Assembly (NCBI GenBank): GCA_019414055.1
Contig: DXMV01000029.1
Location: 1 to 42,419 of the forward strand
DNA length: 42,419 bases
Reading direction: 5' to 3'
From: Collinsella sp.
Lineage (GTDB): Bacteria; Actinomycetota; Coriobacteriia; Coriobacteriales; Coriobacteriaceae
Shown here: in pieces, positions 41,358-42,419 of the stretch
Position numbering within the stretch: the first letter of the stretch is position 1
Layout: each line of letters opens with the position of its first letter
The notes under the pieces: model-generated
Database searches by the model: none
The model's input: the letters and a program-made list of their open reading frames with translations, nothing else
What the model was told of the DNA's origin: nothing
Position numbers and translations under genes: made by a program

Positions 41358-42351
41358 CTAACTTGCGGAGGGCGGTGTCTAGGGTGGCAGCCACTACCAG
41401 GGGATCATCAGTGCCAGCGAAGAGGCGGATGGTGCTCCCCTGTTTGCCTCGCGGAGCAGAGAGGCGCGTCGTTGCGCCGCCGGCGGGTGATGCGCGGAAT
41501 TCGTCCGGCAGCATGCTGAAGAATTCGCCCGCGGTGTAGCCCATCAGGTCAAACTCTACTGCCGGGCCAAAACCATGCTCCAGGATGCCGGTCGCGATGG
41601 CATGGTCGGGATGTGAGGTCAGCCCGGGATAGCGAACGTTGCACACCATCTCGTTCGCGACCAGATACTCGGCCAGCGCACGGGCGCGGTCGAAGTGCGC
41701 CTGCATGCGGGTGTCAAGCGTTTCGAGCCCGTGCTCTAGAACCTCGGACTCAACGGAGGACAAGTCGAGCGCGGCCAATCCACACCCTTCGAGCAACGCG
41801 TGCGCGCACTCGGCAGCAGCATCCACACGATGGCGCTTGAGCTGTGAGCGTGCCACCGAAGCGGCAACGAGCTTGCGCGGAGCCTTACCGGAGCACACGC
41901 GGTCGAGCGCCTCGAGCGACAGCGCAGCGCCCAGCCGCAGCGGATCGCAGCCAAAAGCCGACGCCAAGGTGTTGTCCACAACAAGCAGCGCGCGGGCCCC
42001 ACGAGCCGCGCGGCCCAGAGCGCGAAGGTCGGGCACACGCAGGCCAAACCCGCCGATGGAGTTGACGAACCACCACAGATGCGGCCCCTCGGCATCAAAC
42101 GAAGCATCAAAACCCTCGGACGCAGCAGCAAACGCCGCAGTCGCGGGCTCCCCCACCAGCGCAACATCGCAGCCATCAAAGCCGCAGGCAAACGCATCGG
42201 CAAAGTCGTCCGCAAAGGCCACCAAGCGATCGCCGGGCTGCACAATCCCCAGCAGCGACAGCGCCGCCGGTACATGCGAGGCCGCAACAAGACGCGCCTC
42301 ACGCGCACCAGCCCTTGCGGCCCAGCCCTCTTCTAACTGTTGCACGTCCAC
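41347..42351 (-). CDS. Degenerate Cys/Met-metabolism PLP-dependent-fold protein
   Basis: The 334-residue protein is related to cystathionine gamma-synthase-type enzymes. LLVVDNTLASAFGCDPLRLGA matches the VVDNTF..P.....GAD strand, whose Asp contacts the PLP ring nitrogen. LETLDTRMQAHFDRARALAE, VRYPGLTSHPDHAIA and TTRLSAP-like C-terminal segments also match. Yet the segment that should read S-x-T-K-Y-x-x-G-H reads EALDRVCSGKAP, so the Schiff-base lysine is not where it should be. The N-terminal S-R-x-x-N-P-T motif is also missing, and the protein is about 50 residues short. The frame is intact. It is either an inactive relative with another role or a gene in decay. The GTG start at 42351 has only a distant AGGGA and lies 52 bases from the adapter, so a longer true start cannot be excluded. 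Confidence 0.7.
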   Translation of the reverse strand: MDVQQLEEGWAARAGAREARLVAASHVPAALSLLGIVQPGDRLVAFADDFADAFACGFDGCDVALVGEPATAAFAAASEGFDASFDAEGPHLWWFVNSIGGFGLRVPDLRALGRAARGARALLVVDNTLASAFGCDPLRLGAALSLEALDRVCSGKAPRKLVAASVARSQLKRHRVDAAAECAHALLEGCGLAALDLSSVESEVLEHGLETLDTRMQAHFDRARALAEYLVANEMVCNVRYPGLTSHPDHAIATGILEHGFGPAVEFDLMGYTAGEFFSMLPDEFRASPAGGATTRLSAPRGKQGSTIRLFAGTDDPLVVAATLDTALRKLATL

Positions 42352-42403
42352 GCGACACCGTCCCTTAAATAATAAAACTGAACCAAATTAGCCATCCTGG
42401 AAG

Positions 42404-42419
42404 CTGTCTCTTATACACA
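42404..42419. other. Sequencing-adapter remnant (Tn5/Nextera mosaic end)
   Basis: The final 16 bases, CTGTCTCTTATACACA, match the start of the Tn5 mosaic-end sequence used in tagmentation libraries. They are not host DNA; genomic sequence ends at or before 42403. Confidence 0.95.

Overview
The window is 42.4 kb of GC-rich bacterial chromosome. Its housekeeping gene order (rimP-nusA-infB-rbfA-nrnA-truB-ribF-dnaG-rpoD and plsX-acpP-rnc-smc-ftsY-ffh), its protein sequences and its characteristic intergenic palindromes point to a gut Coriobacteriia member, most likely Collinsella or a close relative. The genus is inferred from familiarity, not from a search. Nearly all genes lie on the minus strand and read right to left. 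The last 16 bases match the Tn5/Nextera mosaic end, so the right edge is a sequencing-library artefact and the window looks like a whole contig of a draft assembly.

Left border (1-1042): a small scrapyard of mobile DNA. It holds an AT-rich, edge-truncated S51-type peptidase gene unlike its neighbours in composition, a broken IS3-family transposase tail, and the last ~45 codons of a large serine recombinase that run into the 3' end of a DUF523 gene.

Region 1000-9000: single-gene or short units. These are DUF523, FtsH protease, a short CobO/BtuR-like corrinoid adenosyltransferase (+), a MATE exporter, a TrmH/SpoU RNA methyltransferase, the thyA-folA pair, and a DUF134-NifX fusion (+) with a His/Cys-rich tail and palindromic sites in front of it.

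Region 9000-23900: a dense run of minus-strand genes for fatty acid and phospholipid start-up (plsX, acpP), RNase III, chromosome condensation (smc), SRP targeting (ftsY, ffh), ribosomal protein L32 with its usual DUF177 partner, a coiled-coil protein, coaD, rsmD, recG, a FakA-like fatty acid kinase and an Asp23 protein. Many neighbours overlap by 1-8 bases, which suggests translational coupling. A terminator separates rpmF from plsX.

Region 24000-36300: two identical tRNA-Asn genes with a good promoter and a terminator, then the translation/transcription/replication operon from rimP down to rpoD. A consensus-like promoter and an intrinsic-terminator-like leader hairpin precede rimP, which suggests attenuation. 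NusA carries an unusual Cys3-His tail.

Region 36300-42400: leuS with a very large hairpin in its leader, guaB of the type best known from Tritrichomonas foetus IMP dehydrogenase, a ModE-like winged-helix regulator (+), and a degenerate Cys/Met-metabolism PLP-fold protein that seems to have lost the PLP lysine. I saw no CRISPR array, no defence island and no complete mobile element. The most novel-looking signals are the structured leaders and palindromes and three lineage-specific protein oddities: the NusA tail, the DUF134-NifX metal tail and the PLP pseudoenzyme.
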